A stretch of DNA of 64,000 bases from Stieleria tagensis (GTDB lineage Bacteria > Planctomycetota > Planctomycetia > Pirellulales > Pirellulaceae), in NCBI RefSeq assembly GCF_024129865.1, contig NZ_JAMYFE010000042.1:93012-157011 (forward strand), read 5' to 3'. The first letter of the stretch is position 1, and each line of letters opens with the position of its first letter. The notes under the pieces are model-generated. The model was not told where the DNA came from, searched no databases, and saw only the letters and a list, made by a program, of their open reading frames with translations. This document shows, piece after piece, positions 32,541 through 40,829 of the stretch. Both the position numbers and the translations under genes were made by a program.

Positions 32541-34241
32541 TCAATTCGCCGGGCGGACAAAGGTTTGCCCGGCGCCGGAAGCCCAAGTGCGTTGACCGGC
32601 GATGTGCACGCGGATGGAGATCAGGCCGGTTCGCGATTCTGGTAGCGACAATGAAAAGGTTTTCGGCTGATCGGATTGGACCGGACCAGTTTGTTGCGTG
32701 AGTGTGATTTCGTTGGGATCGATAAACGGTTGTCCTGGAACCGCACGGCGTTGTTCGCCCAGGGGATGATCGAGCATCACGACGCACTGGCCGTCGATCG
32801 GACTGTTCACGGTGACGTCGATGGGTTGGCCAAAATCGAAACCCGTGGCGGTTTCGACAACGACCTTGGATGGTGGATGCAATTTTAACAGTGGGTCACC
32901 CAGCAATCCGTACAGCGCCGCATGTTCGCTGCGTTCGTCGGCCAGTTTCGTTCCCGCCGGACTGACCAGTGTGGCAATCGCATCGATCATCGTTCGCAAT
33001 TGGCTGCGATCTTCCGCGGGATCAATCTCCAATCGTGTGATCGCATCCAACCAGGCCTCGCCCAGTCGTTCCGCGGGCGCCGCCGTGCGGAAACCTTGTC
33101 CATAGATCGAATCGATCAAACCCATCGTCAACGACGCGTTCCCATAGGGCATGGTGACCCGGTTTCCCGCGATCACTGCGATCGGACCGCATTCATGCAA
33201 CAGCATCTGTTCGGCGAAACTGTCCACGCTGGCATCGATCGCGCCGGTGAAACAACACAGCAGGACAGCGATCGGCGCCGTTGCCGGATCGCATTTCAGG
33301 TTTCGCAAAGAATTGTTGTCCAGCACCGGCATACCGGTCGGCCCGCGTGGGACTTGGTCCAGGCGATCGACCATGCCGTGCCCGGCATAGACCCAGAAGC
33401 GACAGCCTTGGCTGTAGCGGTTGGATACCGAATCGGTAAATCGTTCGCGTGGATAAAACAGGTGCCCGGGACTGCCATACGCCACGCTCGTTCGCACTTC
33501 CGCTGGTAAAGAGGCGGTCACCATCATGCGTGTGACCGATTCGATCGCAGCATCGGCCAACATGCCAAAACCACCGATGCCGCCGACCAATTGAATGCGA
33601 TGTCGCCAACGAGAAAAATCAACGCTGGATTCATAGGCTCGGATTCTGCCGATCATCGCAGCCAACTGCGGTGGGGTATCAACCGGTAATCGTCCGACCG
33701 CCAAGTCAGACTTTCCGTCACCGTCGACATCGGCGTACGGATAGTCCGTCGCCATCGTCGGCGTGCTGCCGAATTTTGCACTGACCGTAGTTGCGACATA
33801 GTGCATCGGCACTTGAAATGCGGGGTCGGCCGTCGAGCCGATCACCGGGGTATCGCCGATGAGGATGAGGAATTGATCGCTGGCGGTCGCGTGTTGTCGG
33901 ATCGAATCTGTCAACGCGGCGGCGGTGGGTTGCGAATCGATCACGCGAACCGTAACACCCTGGCTTTCGCGATAGTCCAGCCACGGGGCGATCGCGGCGC
34001 GAAAGCGTGACGGACACACCACGATGACCGAGGGTGCGGAAAGAGGATCTGCGACCGGGACGGACTCCGCCACGCCGGCCGGGAGTTGGGCGGCCGGGAG
34101 TTGGGCGTTGCAGGCTGGGCAGACCCACAGCATCGCGAGCGTGACCAAGCCCATCGAAACACAGCGCCGCGAAACACGACCGGGCAATGCGAGTCGCCGG
34201 TGGCGGGCTGTGAGAGAGTCGTGCCGGTGCGGTGCTGTCAT
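32541..34241 (-). CDS. Secreted C25-like (gingipain-type) cysteine peptidase
   Basis: About 566 residues with a signal region near MGLVTLAMLWVCPACNA. The central domain has the peptidase C25 pattern: YPYADVDGDGKSDLAVGRLP, then the dyad His in VYAGHGM (about residue 288) and a Cys in APIAVLLCCFTGAID (about 329 or 330), with spacing like gingipains. The C-terminal 100 residues look like an Ig-like domain. In known proteases these act on extracellular protein. The start is uncertain: ATG 34250 and 34241 and the internal Met near the signal are all possible, and none has a strong ribosome-binding site. It is divergent from pdxA. Confidence 0.72.
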   Translation of the reverse strand: MTAPHRHDSLTARHRRLALPGRVSRRCVSMGLVTLAMLWVCPACNAQLPAAQLPAGVAESVPVADPLSAPSVIVVCPSRFRAAIAPWLDYRESQGVTVRVIDSQPTAAALTDSIRQHATASDQFLILIGDTPVIGSTADPAFQVPMHYVATTVSAKFGSTPTMATDYPYADVDGDGKSDLAVGRLPVDTPPQLAAMIGRIRAYESSVDFSRWRHRIQLVGGIGGFGMLADAAIESVTRMMVTASLPAEVRTSVAYGSPGHLFYPRERFTDSVSNRYSQGCRFWVYAGHGMVDRLDQVPRGPTGMPVLDNNSLRNLKCDPATAPIAVLLCCFTGAIDASVDSFAEQMLLHECGPIAVIAGNRVTMPYGNASLTMGLIDSIYGQGFRTAAPAERLGEAWLDAITRLEIDPAEDRSQLRTMIDAIATLVSPAGTKLADERSEHAALYGLLGDPLLKLHPPSKVVVETATGFDFGQPIDVTVNSPIDGQCVVMLDHPLGEQRRAVPGQPFIDPNEITLTQQTGPVQSDQPKTFSLSLPESRTGLISIRVHIAGQRTWASGAGQTFVRPAN

Positions 34242-34356
34242 GCAGATCATTGCGGAATCGGGTTGCATCCTGGGCTTGGGGGTGATCCGGGCGCGATGCT
34301 AAGCTGGGCGGTCCGGCTTGCTATCTCAACCGATTCGCTCGAAAAACACCAGCCCA

Positions 34357-35385
34357 ATGTCAACCCGTCCGTCCCTGCAACGCTCGACACCTCGTCTGGG
34401 AATCACCGTCGGGGACGTCGCCGGAGTCGGTCCCGAGATCGCGCTTGCCTGTGCCGCCGATCCAACCATTTGCCAGTCCTGCCAACCGGTTCTGATCGGG
34501 CCGGCGACGGTGATCGCCACGATCGCAGACCGACTTTCGTTACCGCTTCCGGCGCGCGTGACCGCAGACGAATTATTCGCATCGACGACGACTGAGCCAA
34601 GGCTGGTCGACTGTGGAGACATCGACTTGGAAACGCTGGTTCCCGGAGCGTTTTCGCCAAAAACCGGGTTGGCATCGTTCCTGGCCGTCCAGTGGGCCAT
34701 TGACCAGACACTTGCGGGGCGGTTGGATGCGATCGTGACCGGTCCGATTCAAAAAGAGGCCTGGCATGACGCCGGAACCGGTTTTCTGGGGCATACCGAA
34801 TTGTTGGCCGAGCGGACGGGAACCAGCGAATTTTGCATGATGCTCTCGGGTGAATCCTGTTCGACCGTGTTGGCCAATATCCATCTGCCGTTGATCGACG
34901 CAATCGCTTCGCTATCGATCGAGAGCATTGCCCGCGCCATCCGTCTGGGTGGCATCGCGATGGAGAAACGATTTGGCCGCCCGCCGCGAATCACCGTGTT
35001 GGGTTTGAATCCACATGCCGGCGAAAATGGCTTGCTCAGCCACGGTGAGGAGGAAAACCTGATCACACCGGCAATCGAATCGGTGCGGCAGTGGGCTGGC
35101 GATCAGCAATTGCGGTGGCAGATCAGTGGTCCGGTGCCACCGGACACCGCGTTCACACCAGCGATGCGCGCGGCCACTGATGTGCACATCTGCATGTACC
35201 ACGATCAAGGCCTGATCCCGCTAAAAGCCCTCTCGTTTGATGATGCGGTGAACGTGACGTTGGGGTTGCCGATTGTGCGGACCAGCGTCGATCATGGAAC
35301 GGCGTTGGATCTGGCTTGGCAGGGAACCGCCAGTCGCAATAGCATGCTGTCGGCGATTGGCATGGCGATCGATCTGTGTCGTTGA
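34357..35385 (+). CDS. pdxA: 4-hydroxythreonine-4-phosphate dehydrogenase
   Basis: A 342-residue PdxA, which oxidises 4-phosphohydroxy-L-threonine in the DXP-dependent pyridoxal phosphate pathway. Family markers are LGITVGDVAGVGPEIAL, AIVTGPIQKEAW, FLGHTELLAE (metal-binding His), VLGLNPHAGENGLLSHGEEE and YHDQGLIPLKALSFDDAVNVTLGLP with the second metal His. Length fits the family. The ATG at 34357 is selected since upstream residues show no similarity. The following membrane protein starts 57 bp later. Confidence 0.93.
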   Translation: MSTRPSLQRSTPRLGITVGDVAGVGPEIALACAADPTICQSCQPVLIGPATVIATIADRLSLPLPARVTADELFASTTTEPRLVDCGDIDLETLVPGAFSPKTGLASFLAVQWAIDQTLAGRLDAIVTGPIQKEAWHDAGTGFLGHTELLAERTGTSEFCMMLSGESCSTVLANIHLPLIDAIASLSIESIARAIRLGGIAMEKRFGRPPRITVLGLNPHAGENGLLSHGEEENLITPAIESVRQWAGDQQLRWQISGPVPPDTAFTPAMRAATDVHICMYHDQGLIPLKALSFDDAVNVTLGLPIVRTSVDHGTALDLAWQGTASRNSMLSAIGMAIDLCR

Positions 35386-35442
35386 TGTGCCCTGCTGACA
35401 ATTTTTTATCCAACTGATTTCCGCGGATCCGCCGGCGACCCA

Positions 35443-37074
35443 TTGAACCAAGACCCTGTACCTGTCGAATCTGATCAGCGCTCGCCGTGGATCGCACTGG
35501 CGGAGATTGCGGCGCTGTTGACGCTGTTTTTTATCTATGCCGGCGACCCGCCCCCGGCGGTCAATGAAGCGCACTACTGGGTCAAAGCCAAAAATTTTTG
35601 GGACCCAACGTTTTGCGACCAAGATCTGTTTGTGACGTCGGCAAAAGCCCACACCACATTCTATTGGACGCTGGGTTGGCTGACCCAAATCGCTTCGTTG
35701 GAAACCAGCATTTGGATCGCTCGCGTCGTCGGGTGGTTGATGTTAGCGGTCGGTTTGCAACGTTGTTGTCGGGCATTTGGATTGGCTGCGTTTCAGTGCC
35801 TGGGGGTTGCGGTGTTGTGGATCGTTGGCATCGAGTACGGGAATTTTGCCGGCGAATGGGTCGTCGGCGGGATCGAAGCCAAGGTGCCTGCGTACGCACT
35901 GGTGCTGGCCGGTTTTGCAGCGATCGCCAATCGCAACTGGTCACTCGGCTGGATCTGGCTGGGCGGCGCATCGGCCTTTCATGTATTGACCGGCGGCTGG
36001 GCAGTGATCGCAGCATGTATCGCATTTGTCGTCACCGAACGCATCTCGCCAGATTCGGATCAGACGCGTGCGCGGTTTTTCAGCAGTGGACTGTTTCTCG
36101 GTGGGGCGTTGTCACTGTTGGGCCTGTGGCCGGCGATTCGTCTGACACTCGGTGTCTCGCCGGCCGACAGCATCGCCGCCGCCAAAATCTATAGCTACAT
36201 GCGGATCCGTCACCACCTGCTGCCCGGCGATTTTCCCACCTGGTGGTACGTCCGGCACGGCATCTTGGTGGTCTCGATGTTGTCCGTGCTGGCGCTGCGG
36301 CGGCACCACGATCGCCGTCAAAGACGCGTGGCCTGGATTGGCGTCGGTGCCTTGGTGATCGCAGGTTGCGGGCTGATTGTTGGTCTGTTGCCGCCACACG
36401 CTCCGGATCTGGCCGCCAAATTGCTGCGTTACTACTGGTTCCGGTTAAGCGATGCGGTCGTGCCGCTGGTTTTGGCGCTGTGGATCTGCCAAGCACTGCG
36501 AACCGGTGGCAATGATGCACAACCTTGGCCAGCGCAGCGTTGGGCGGCCGCGCTGGTTCTACTCTTGTCGGTGGGACTGTTTGTGGCGTCCGCCTACCAG
36601 CGAAACCATTTGCAAATCCCGGTGTCGACCAGCCACCACATGCTGGGAGTGCATCCCGATGCCGATGCGGCAAAGCAGCGGCAGTCGCATGCCGATTGGA
36701 TTGCGGTCTGTGATTGGATCAAGCTGGCAACACCGCCGGAAGAAGTTCTATTGACGCCGCGCCACCAGCAGACGTTCAAGTGGTATGCGCATCGCGCCGA
36801 AGTGGTGAACTGGAAAGATGTCCCCCAAGACGCTGCGTCGCTGATCGAATGGGAGCGGCGCTTCGAAGAAATCTATCCGGCGCGACTGGGCAAAGTCCGT
36901 GTGACGATTCAGTACAGCAAACTGCGTGAGTTCCGAACGCAGTACGGTGTTCGTTTGATGGTGGTGGACAATCGAGTCACCGGCGATCATCTGCCGCTGG
37001 TCAAACTTTATCCAACCGCCGGCCAACGCAATGCGACCTACAGTGTGTACGAATTGCCGCAGGCATCAAAGTAG
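35443..37074 (+). CDS. Polytopic membrane protein (DUF6798-like)
   Basis: A 543-residue protein from a TTG start, with roughly ten to eleven hydrophobic helices. Early conserved-looking features are PPPAVNEAHYWVKAKNFWDP and DLFVTSAKAHTTFYWTLGWL, which I associate, from memory, with the planctomycete DUF6798 family. The layout of an N-terminal loop with acidic and His residues before multiple helices resembles glycosyltransferases of the GT-C type, so a sugar-lipid transferase is possible. The C-terminal 130 residues are soluble. The function is not established. It converges on the beta-lactamase-family gene with a 10-bp gap. Confidence 0.65.
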   Translation: MNQDPVPVESDQRSPWIALAEIAALLTLFFIYAGDPPPAVNEAHYWVKAKNFWDPTFCDQDLFVTSAKAHTTFYWTLGWLTQIASLETSIWIARVVGWLMLAVGLQRCCRAFGLAAFQCLGVAVLWIVGIEYGNFAGEWVVGGIEAKVPAYALVLAGFAAIANRNWSLGWIWLGGASAFHVLTGGWAVIAACIAFVVTERISPDSDQTRARFFSSGLFLGGALSLLGLWPAIRLTLGVSPADSIAAAKIYSYMRIRHHLLPGDFPTWWYVRHGILVVSMLSVLALRRHHDRRQRRVAWIGVGALVIAGCGLIVGLLPPHAPDLAAKLLRYYWFRLSDAVVPLVLALWICQALRTGGNDAQPWPAQRWAAALVLLLSVGLFVASAYQRNHLQIPVSTSHHMLGVHPDADAAKQRQSHADWIAVCDWIKLATPPEEVLLTPRHQQTFKWYAHRAEVVNWKDVPQDAASLIEWERRFEEIYPARLGKVRVTIQYSKLREFRTQYGVRLMVVDNRVTGDHLPLVKLYPTAGQRNATYSVYELPQASK

Positions 37075-37084
37075 CATTAGCCCG

Positions 37085-38206
37085 CTACCATTGCTGGCCG
37101 ACCAGCGTTGCAATTTGACCTGCCAAGCCATTGACACTGCCCACGCCGTCAGGATGCAAGCGAGAACTGAGAAAGACAAAGATCAATTGTTTTTCGGGGT
37201 CGATCCACAGCACTGTTCCGGTAAACCCGCCATGTCCAAACGCAGCGCCGGACAATGCCTCGCCACGGTTGCTGGAGTATGGGGATTGATGATCCCAGCC
37301 CAAGGTTCGTGTGCCCCGGGGGACGGTGTGTGGCGCGGTCATTTGCTGAAACATCGCCGCCGAAAATACCGGCGATTGATCGTCGGCGGCAGCCATTAAG
37401 TTCTGTGCGAATGTCACCAGATCACTTGCGCTGCTAAACAAACCGGCGTGGCCGGCGACTCCATCCAATCGCGCCGCGCGAGGATCATGAACTTGGCCAC
37501 GCAGCCAACCGTCGCCCTGCTTCTCGGTCGCCGCGATCCGCTGGTGCAGAGACGATGGTGGGTTGAATCGCGTGTCTTGCATGTTCAGCGGACCGTACAG
37601 ATTCTGGCTGGCATATTGATCGAGTGTAGTACCGCTGACCTGCGCGACCAGTTTTCCAAGCACGATGAAGCCGACGTCCGAGTATGAAAATTTGCTACCC
37701 GGCGTGCTGCGCGGTTTCAGTTGGCAAATGCGTTGCCACGCGACTTCTGGACCATCGTCGTAGTCTGACAAGGCGTTGTCAGGGATCAGCCCGCTGGTGT
37801 GCAATAAACACTGCTCGATCGTGATCGACTGTTTTTCGTTTGCCCCAAATTCAGGCATGTAATCAGCGACCGGTCGTTGCAGGTCCAGCTTGCCTTGGTC
37901 GCTGAGCAACAACACCGAGGTTGCGGTGGCCACCGGTTTGGTGATTGATGCCAGATCAAACACCGTGTCCGTGGTCATCGGCTCGCGAGAGGGTTCCACT
38001 TGGCGGTCGCCAAATGCCTTTAAATAACGAATTTTCTTAGCGTCGGCAAAGCAGACAACCGCTCCCGGCAGCTCACCGGATTCGATGGCTTGTTCAACTA
38101 ACGGTTGGATTTTCGAAAATGCTTCTGCTTCATCTGCACGGCTGTCCGGGGCACTGCACGCACAGTGAAACAAAGCCAGCGTCAGACAGATCAAAATCGG
38201 TTTCAT
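37085..38206 (-). CDS. Serine hydrolase of the beta-lactamase/penicillin-binding family
   Basis: A 373-residue exported protein. The active-site SxxK is SITK (Ser87, Lys90) in FDLASITKPVATATSV. The YxN-like motif is YSD in KFSYSDVGFIVLGKLV. The third motif region is FGHGGFTGTVLWIDP, typical of class C-type esterases and D-aminopeptidase relatives. The N-terminus has a hydrophobic region with Cys (LALFHCACS), perhaps a weak lipobox. ATG 38206 gives the signal sequence; upstream frame is not credible. Substrate may be a peptide or ester rather than a beta-lactam. Confidence 0.87.
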   Translation of the reverse strand: MKPILICLTLALFHCACSAPDSRADEAEAFSKIQPLVEQAIESGELPGAVVCFADAKKIRYLKAFGDRQVEPSREPMTTDTVFDLASITKPVATATSVLLLSDQGKLDLQRPVADYMPEFGANEKQSITIEQCLLHTSGLIPDNALSDYDDGPEVAWQRICQLKPRSTPGSKFSYSDVGFIVLGKLVAQVSGTTLDQYASQNLYGPLNMQDTRFNPPSSLHQRIAATEKQGDGWLRGQVHDPRAARLDGVAGHAGLFSSASDLVTFAQNLMAAADDQSPVFSAAMFQQMTAPHTVPRGTRTLGWDHQSPYSSNRGEALSGAAFGHGGFTGTVLWIDPEKQLIFVFLSSRLHPDGVGSVNGLAGQIATLVGQQW

Positions 38207-38270
38207 AGCAGACTCAATCGCACAAAGGGTCGGGAGAGGTGGGAGTTGCATTTTCGCGTGAGGCACTGGT

Positions 38271-38332
38271 AACCCGAAGCGTCAGCGAGAGATTTCGTTA
38301 ACACCCTAAATCCCTCGCTCGCGCTTCGGGTT
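38271..38332. repeat. Second copy of the long dispersed inverted repeat
   Basis: Left arm AACCCGAAGCGTCAGCGAGA (38271-38290, continuing GATTT) pairs with AAATCCCTCGCTCGCGC then TTCGGGTT (38308-38332), with two or three mismatches. It matches the element at 15042-15103 in arms and centre (ACACCCTAAAT shared). It sits between two tandem genes on the minus strand and may act in termination of the upstream one. Confidence 0.75.
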
Positions 38333-38356
38333 GTCATAAAAGCGCACCATCAAAAC

Positions 38357-38866
38357 TCATGCCGACGGACCGTCCGCAAATTCAACGGGAATGGAAACGG
38401 TCGCTCGCCATTGCTTGACGCGGTCGATGAACTCGCCAGGCGGCTCACCGGTGGTTTCTACCAGAGTCAACTGGTCGATACCCTTGTAAGCTTGCAGAAA
38501 CCGATCGATTCCTTGCAGACAACCAGCGAGTCGTTTTTGAACCTCGTCGACTTCGGTTTTTGTCAGCGGTTGGGCAACCAGTTTCAGTCGCTGTGTCGAC
38601 GATTCGACTCCATCGTCACCTGACTGGACCAAGCGAAGCAATTGGCCCGCATCAACTTTGTAGCGTACCGAATCCAGGAACACCCTGCGCAATCTTGAAT
38701 CGGCATCGAACTGAAAGACGGGGTCTTGGTCCCAGTATAAACTGGGCTGCCCGTCACGGCGAAATCCGATCACGATCTCACTCTCGTCGATCCAGAATCG
38801 TCCACGGATCGGCATCCCCGTGCCGTCACGGAACAAGTCTTCTCGATCTTCGGATTGTTTTGCCAT
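38357..38866 (-). CDS. Hypothetical protein
   Basis: A 169-residue protein without signal peptide or membrane segment. It is acidic with a beta-rich N-terminal half (GRFWIDESEIVIGFRRDGQP, FQFDADSRLRRVFLDSVRY) and a helical second half (KTEVDEVQKRLAGCLQGIDRFLQAY). No domain was recognised. It starts at ATG 38866 and is divergent from a membrane protein gene whose nearest possible ATG (38865) overlaps its start codon, so the two share nearly no spacer. Confidence 0.6.
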   Translation of the reverse strand: MAKQSEDREDLFRDGTGMPIRGRFWIDESEIVIGFRRDGQPSLYWDQDPVFQFDADSRLRRVFLDSVRYKVDAGQLLRLVQSGDDGVESSTQRLKLVAQPLTKTEVDEVQKRLAGCLQGIDRFLQAYKGIDQLTLVETTGEPPGEFIDRVKQWRATVSIPVEFADGPSA

Positions 38867-38876
38867 GACAACAGAA

Positions 38877-39401
38877 ATGATGACGAATCAATTGCAAATG
38901 CAACCGACATTTCGCGTCGAATTGCCGGTGGATATGGAGCAGGCGAAACTGCGTTTACGTCAAGCGATTCAAACGGACGAACTGGTGCAACACGCTGATT
39001 CAGCGGGTTGGGTGTTTGACTACAAAATCGAACCCGCCGAACGGCGGTTTTGGTCGCCACATCTGTCGGTGCAATTGAACCGTTGTGAAGACGCGCTGTC
39101 CACCGAGGCATTCTGTCGGTTTTCACCACGTCCGGAAATCTGGACGATGGTGATGGCGATCTACATGGTGGCGGCGTTTTGTTTGAGCGCTGCGATGATT
39201 TTCGGTTTTGTGCAGTGGATGATGGGAAATCCGCCCTGGGCGCTGTTGTGTGTGCCAATCGGAATCGCGGTGATTTTAGGGCTGCACCTGGCCAGTCTGC
39301 TAGGGCAGAGCTGGAGTCACGATCAGATGCAGCTACTGCGTTCGCGATGGGAACGCACCTTGGAGATCGCGTTTGATGACATTCCGACTACGGAACGCTG
39401 A
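38877..39401 (+). CDS. Membrane protein of unknown function
   Basis: About 174 residues with an N-terminal soluble part of 90 residues and two hydrophobic helices at about 95-118 and 124-145. There is a cytoplasmic tail ending in DDIPTTER. No domain recognised. Several Met starts (38865, 38877, 38880, 38898) are possible; the first two overlap or abut the divergent gene's start, so I choose 38877 with modest confidence. Its stop overlaps the sulfatase gene by 14 bp. Confidence 0.6.
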   Translation: MMTNQLQMQPTFRVELPVDMEQAKLRLRQAIQTDELVQHADSAGWVFDYKIEPAERRFWSPHLSVQLNRCEDALSTEAFCRFSPRPEIWTMVMAIYMVAAFCLSAAMIFGFVQWMMGNPPWALLCVPIGIAVILGLHLASLLGQSWSHDQMQLLRSRWERTLEIAFDDIPTTER

Positions 39402-40809
39402 TCGTGTCTTGCGACAATTGATTCAATCGATCTGCCACCTGTGGATGGGATTGGAGGATGTCCGTGGTCTCGCTGGGGTCCGAATCTAAATCGAATAGCA
39501 TCGCGGGTTTTCCGGGCGGTTGAATCCATTTCCATTTCCCATCTCGCACGGCGTGCCAAGCTTTGCGACCGAGTTCGGCATGTGATCCCGTGGTCCAAAT
39601 GATCGGCCGGTGGGGCGGTGCCGTTTTTCCCTGCAGGATTGGTAGAATCGATTGCCCATCCAGGTTTTCGGGCACCGGCGTGATCCCGGTCAGCGCTGTG
39701 AAGGTCGGGTACCAGTCCAGCGCTGATGCAATCGCGTCGGTCTGTGTTCCCGCAGCAATTTGACCAGGCCAGCGCACCAGGCAGGGAACCCGCACTCCAC
39801 CCTCAAACAACGTGGCCTTGCCGCCTCGCAGTGGCAAATTTGAACCGCCGTAGTCGGGGTCGCCGCCGTGATCGGTCATGAAAATCACCAACGTGTTGCT
39901 GGCCTGGCCGGTCGCAGCCAGCGAGCCTAGCAACTGGCCGATGCCATCATCCATCCCGACCACCTTGGCGGCAAAGGAACGACGCAAGGGATCGGCGATC
40001 GCCATCACGCGTTCTAGGTCGCTCGGTTTGGGTTGCATCATGTTTTGTGGTTTTTGCGTTTGGGCGTCCCAGCCTTTGCCAAAGTGCGGCGCGTTGTAGG
40101 ACACCTGCAGATACCACGGTGATCGGGTCGAGCGAGTTGAATCGTTGGATTGGATGATGCGGACCGCTTCGGCGGTGATCACATCCGTCGCGTAATCCTG
40201 TGTCGGGACCAGTTCTTTGCCACGGTACCAATCGGGGCGATTGGCGTAGTGGCAAGTGAAGAAATCAACGCAACCGCCAGTGTGTCCATAGAATGTGTCA
40301 AAGCCATGCTCAGTCGGCCAAAACGAATCTTGCCCGTGGCCGAGATGCCATTTGCCGACCAAGTGTGTTTGGTAGCCGGCCTGTTGCAATTGAGAAACAT
40401 AGGTTTGTTCATCGGCGCGAATGCCACGCAAAGCATCCGGTTCCGTCAGGAACATCAACGCACTGGTCAGTTGATCGTGAGAACGCTGCGCGAAACGACC
40501 TGTGAATAATCCAAAACGCGACGGAGTGCAGATGCTGCTGGCCGCGTAAAATTGGTTGAACTTCAGTCCATCTCTTGCCAGCGAATCAATGTGCGGCGTT
40601 TTGATTTCGCTGCCGTAGCAACCGACATCGTTGACCCCTTGGTCGTCGGAAAAGATCAACAGAATGTTGGGGCGACTGTTCGGTTGGGCACCCGCCGTCA
40701 GCGTCAACGGGGATAGCGTCAGCAACGATTGAGCGAAAACGGTGGCTAGCGTCCAGCAAGCGAGTGTGGGTTTGGAATGAGTCGTCGACCTGGCAAAAAA
40801 CCGCATCAT
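39388..40809 (-). CDS. Secreted formylglycine-dependent sulfatase
   Basis: A 473-residue type I sulfatase. The metal-binding DDQG is in ILLIFSDDQGVNDVGCYG, and CTPSR in SSICTPSRFGLFTGR (Cys94) is the site modified to formylglycine by a formylglycine-generating enzyme. KWHLGH and MTDHGGDPDYGG supply further active-site residues. It removes sulfate from an ester, probably on a polysaccharide, outside the cytoplasm; the N-terminus is hydrophobic. ATG 40809 is used, but a GTG at 40833 overlapping the upstream stop (GTGA) is equally possible and would couple it to the haem peroxidase gene. Confidence 0.9.
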   Translation of the reverse strand: MMRFFARSTTHSKPTLACWTLATVFAQSLLTLSPLTLTAGAQPNSRPNILLIFSDDQGVNDVGCYGSEIKTPHIDSLARDGLKFNQFYAASSICTPSRFGLFTGRFAQRSHDQLTSALMFLTEPDALRGIRADEQTYVSQLQQAGYQTHLVGKWHLGHGQDSFWPTEHGFDTFYGHTGGCVDFFTCHYANRPDWYRGKELVPTQDYATDVITAEAVRIIQSNDSTRSTRSPWYLQVSYNAPHFGKGWDAQTQKPQNMMQPKPSDLERVMAIADPLRRSFAAKVVGMDDGIGQLLGSLAATGQASNTLVIFMTDHGGDPDYGGSNLPLRGGKATLFEGGVRVPCLVRWPGQIAAGTQTDAIASALDWYPTFTALTGITPVPENLDGQSILPILQGKTAPPHRPIIWTTGSHAELGRKAWHAVRDGKWKWIQPPGKPAMLFDLDSDPSETTDILQSHPQVADRLNQLSQDTISVP

Positions 40810-40829
40810 ATTGAATACTCGAAGTGTCG

